Positions 11,418 through 13,295 of a stretch of 13,295 bases of DNA are shown here, piece by piece. The DNA is from JBHIAG01 sp046758465 (GTDB lineage: Bacteria; Acidobacteriota; Terriglobia; Acidiferrales; 2-02-FULL-67-57). The stretch's first letter is position 1. Each line of letters begins with the position of its first letter. The stretch lies in NCBI GenBank assembly GCA_046758465.1, contig JBHIAG010000060.1:1-13295 (forward strand), written 5' to 3'. A model generated the notes under the pieces. The model was not told where the DNA came from and did not search any database. It saw only the letters and a list, made by a program, of their open reading frames with translations. The position numbers and the translations under genes are program-made.

Positions 11418-12707
11418 ATGTACTTTCTTTACAGTGCGCTGCTGGCGCTGGGCCTGCTGGTGCTGAGCCCTTACTTTGTCTTCCAGGGGCTGCGGCACAA
11501 GAAGTACTTCCACAACCTGGGCCAGCGGCTCGGCCGGCTGCCGGCGACGGCACGGCCGGTGGCACCGGGAGCCATCTGGGTGCACGCCGTCTCGGTCGGC
11601 GAGGTGTTGGCGGTGGCCCCGTTCGTCCGGCAGCTCCGGCAGCGCCTTCCCACCCGGCCGCTGTTGCTCACTACGGTCACGCTCACCGGCCAGCAAGTTG
11701 CCGCCCGCCAGAAGCTCGCCGACGCCGTCTTTTATTTCCCCTTCGATTTCGCGTTTGCGGTTCGGCGCGCGTTGGCGCACCTGCGCCCGGCGCTGGTGCT
11801 CATCGCCGAGACGGAGATCTGGCCGAACTTCCTCCGCCAGACGCAGCGCGCGGGCGTGCCGGTGGCTTTCGTGAATGGCCGCATTTCTGACCGCAGTTTT
11901 CGCCGCCGGAACATTCCGTTCTGGCGCGGCTTCCTGCGCCGCGTGCTCCGCACGCCGGCCTTTTTTCTGATGCAGACCGAGCAGGATGCCGAGCGCATTA
12001 TCGCCTTGGGCGCGCCCGCCCAACGCGTGGGCGTGGGCGGCAACCTGAAGTTTGACGTCGCCGTGCCCGCCCGCCCGCCCTTTCTCGCGGCGCTGGCAGC
12101 GCGCACGCCCGTCATCGTCGGCGGCAGCACGATGGAGGGTGAAGAGGCCATGCTGGTGGACTGCCTGCCCGGGCTCAAACGAGACTTCCCCGACGCCTTG
12201 CTGGTGCTGGCCCCGCGCCACCCGGAGCGTTTCCAGCCGGTGGCCCGGCTGCTGGAAGCCCGCCGGGTCTCGTTCGTGCGCCGCAGCGCCCTGCGCACGC
12301 AAGGGGACAACCATTTCTTCGGGACCAACCGGCCGGACGTGTTACTACTCGACACCCTGGGTGAGCTGGCAGGCACCTACGCCGCGGCGACGGTGGCGTT
12401 CATCGGCGGCAGCCTGGTCCCGGCCGGCGGGCATAATCCGGTCGAACCGGGCTTCTGGGGAAAACCCATTTTGTTCGGTCCTTCGATGGAGAACTTTCGC
12501 CTGATGGCGCAGGCGTTTCAAACCGCCGGGGCGGCGCTGGAAGTGCGCGACGCCGCCGAGCTGCGGGCGCGGCTGGTTGAGTTGCTGAGCGACGCGGAGC
12601 GCCGCCGGGCGATGGGCAGCGCCGCGCAGGCTCTGGTCGCGGCGAGCCGCGGTGCGACCCTGCGCGCGCTGGAGAAAGTGGCGCAGCTTCTGGCTGCGTC
12701 TGGATAG
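11418..12707 (+). CDS. waaA: 3-deoxy-D-manno-octulosonic acid (Kdo) transferase
   Basis: A 429-residue GT-B glycosyltransferase that moves Kdo from CMP-Kdo onto the lipid A precursor at the inner membrane. Residues about 3-23 form the expected N-terminal membrane anchor. Motifs: WVHAVSVGEV with the conserved Glu62, TTVTLTG, ETEIWPNFL (131-139), NGRISDRS, TEQDAERIIALGAP, GNLKFD, GGSTMEGEE (235-243), LAPRHPERF, DTLGELAGTYAAA and GGSLVPAGGHNPVEP, all in family order and with normal length. ATG at 11418 has no strong Shine-Dalgarno. lpxK begins 25 bases after the stop, a common pairing that supports lipid A synthesis. Whether it adds one, two or more Kdo residues cannot be read from sequence. Confidence 0.95.
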   Translation: MYFLYSALLALGLLVLSPYFVFQGLRHKKYFHNLGQRLGRLPATARPVAPGAIWVHAVSVGEVLAVAPFVRQLRQRLPTRPLLLTTVTLTGQQVAARQKLADAVFYFPFDFAFAVRRALAHLRPALVLIAETEIWPNFLRQTQRAGVPVAFVNGRISDRSFRRRNIPFWRGFLRRVLRTPAFFLMQTEQDAERIIALGAPAQRVGVGGNLKFDVAVPARPPFLAALAARTPVIVGGSTMEGEEAMLVDCLPGLKRDFPDALLVLAPRHPERFQPVARLLEARRVSFVRRSALRTQGDNHFFGTNRPDVLLLDTLGELAGTYAAATVAFIGGSLVPAGGHNPVEPGFWGKPILFGPSMENFRLMAQAFQTAGAALEVRDAAELRARLVELLSDAERRRAMGSAAQALVAASRGATLRALEKVAQLLAASG

Positions 12708-12732
12708 AGTCTGGTTGTTGAGTCGCTGAACG

Positions 12733-13295
12733 ATGCCGGCTGTAACTCATCCCGGGTGGCTGCGGACGCTGCTGTCGCCGCTGGCGTTCCTCTACGCGCA
12801 GTTCATGCGCACCCGCGCCGTGCTCTACGCGCGCGGAACGCTGCGGGCGCGGCGGCTGCCGGCGAAAGTTATCAGCGTGGGCAATCTCACCGTGGGCGGC
12901 ACGGGCAAGACGCCGTTGGTGCTCTGGCTGGCGCAGCGCTTGCAGGCACGGGGTTTGAAGGTCGCCGTGTTGAGTCGCGGCTATGGCCGCCTGACCCAGG
13001 AAGCGCGCATCTTCGCCGATGGGAGCCCCCGCGTGGAGGAGGCGGGCGACGAAGCGGTACTGCTGGCGCGCCGCCTCGTGGGCGTCCTGCTGGGGATTGG
13101 GGGTGACCGCTTCGCCGTCGGCCTGCACCTGGCCGAGAAGCACCACCCGGATGTCTTCCTGCTCGACGATGGCTTCCAGCACCTGCGTGTGGCGCGCGAC
13201 CTCGACATCGTGGTCTTGGATGCCTCCGACCCGTTTGGCGGCGGCTACGTCCTGCCCGCGGGCCGTTTGCGCGAACCCGTGCGGGCGCTGGCCCG
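12733..13295 (+). CDS. lpxK: Tetraacyldisaccharide 4'-kinase LpxK (3' end missing)
   Basis: The frame is open from ATG at 12733 to the window edge; 187 residues are visible of a family length of about 330. LpxK phosphorylates the 4'-position of the tetraacyldisaccharide to make lipid IVA at the inner membrane. The marks are KVISVGNLTVGGTGKTP, an unusual P-loop (GNLTVGGTGKT at 50-60), VLSRGYGR (79-86), DDGFQH (145-150), and DPFGGGYVLPAGRLREP (166-182). A hydrophobic, amphipathic N-terminus (WLRTLLSPLAFLYAQFMR, about residues 9-26) fits the membrane-contacting helix of the family. It follows waaA by 25 bases, so it is probably in the same transcript. The start is the first ATG in frame after the waaA stop; Shine-Dalgarno is weak. 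Confidence 0.95.
   Translation, partial: MPAVTHPGWLRTLLSPLAFLYAQFMRTRAVLYARGTLRARRLPAKVISVGNLTVGGTGKTPLVLWLAQRLQARGLKVAVLSRGYGRLTQEARIFADGSPRVEEAGDEAVLLARRLVGVLLGIGGDRFAVGLHLAEKHHPDVFLLDDGFQHLRVARDLDIVVLDASDPFGGGYVLPAGRLREPVRALA

Noticed and set aside
1..13295. CRISPR arrays, tRNA/rRNA genes, insertion sequences or a defence island
   Set aside because: No regularly spaced direct repeats, no cloverleaf or rRNA sequence, no transposase or known defence protein could be found on either strand.

Overview
The window looks like a chromosomal housekeeping region of a high-G+C, Gram-negative bacterium. waaA (Kdo transferase) followed by lpxK shows a lipid A/LPS envelope. The mix of genes (LarE, a class IV-like histone deacetylase, secreted hydrolases) and the many short GC-rich stem-loops containing GGGGCT..AGCCCC or GGCTAAAGCC between genes recall Acidobacteriota. 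That assignment is an inference from recalled genome style, not a database match. I see no tRNA, rRNA, CRISPR array, transposase or prophage gene.

Layout. 1-728 (+): 3' part of a larE-like gene. 729-1002: non-coding, with stem-loops. 1003-1821 (-): exported creatininase-family hydrolase. 1822-2069: cluster of GC-rich stem-loops. 2070-2492 (-): small AT-richer unknown gene, just behind a histone deacetylase-family gene (2520-3467, -). 3468-3911: non-coding. 3912-4151 (+): purS. 4287-6242 (+): glmS. 6272-7312 (-): adenosine deaminase family, preceded by an exported S1/P1-nuclease-like protein (7327-8178, -). 8345-10597 (-): PcrA/UvrD helicase, preceded by an exported protein of unknown function (10633-11370, -). 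From a shared divergent promoter region, 11418-12707 (+) is waaA, then lpxK from 12733, cut by the window end.

How the genes relate. glmS makes glucosamine-6-phosphate, the precursor of UDP-GlcNAc for peptidoglycan and lipid A. lpxK phosphorylates the lipid A precursor and waaA adds Kdo, so these three feed one envelope pathway although glmS is not in the same operon. purS and the adenosine deaminase-type gene touch purine metabolism. The rest are stand-alone.

The most unusual content is in the DNA rather than in a new gene system. glmS appears to have been hit twice by dispersed palindromic repeat sequence: once at its start, where 21 bp of the start region occur twice around a stem-loop, and once in frame about 140 codons in, adding roughly 30 residues. 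A palindromic TATAAT between two divergent genes and an S1/P1-like protein lacking several metal ligands also deserve checking. I did not find convincing evidence for a previously undescribed multi-gene system.
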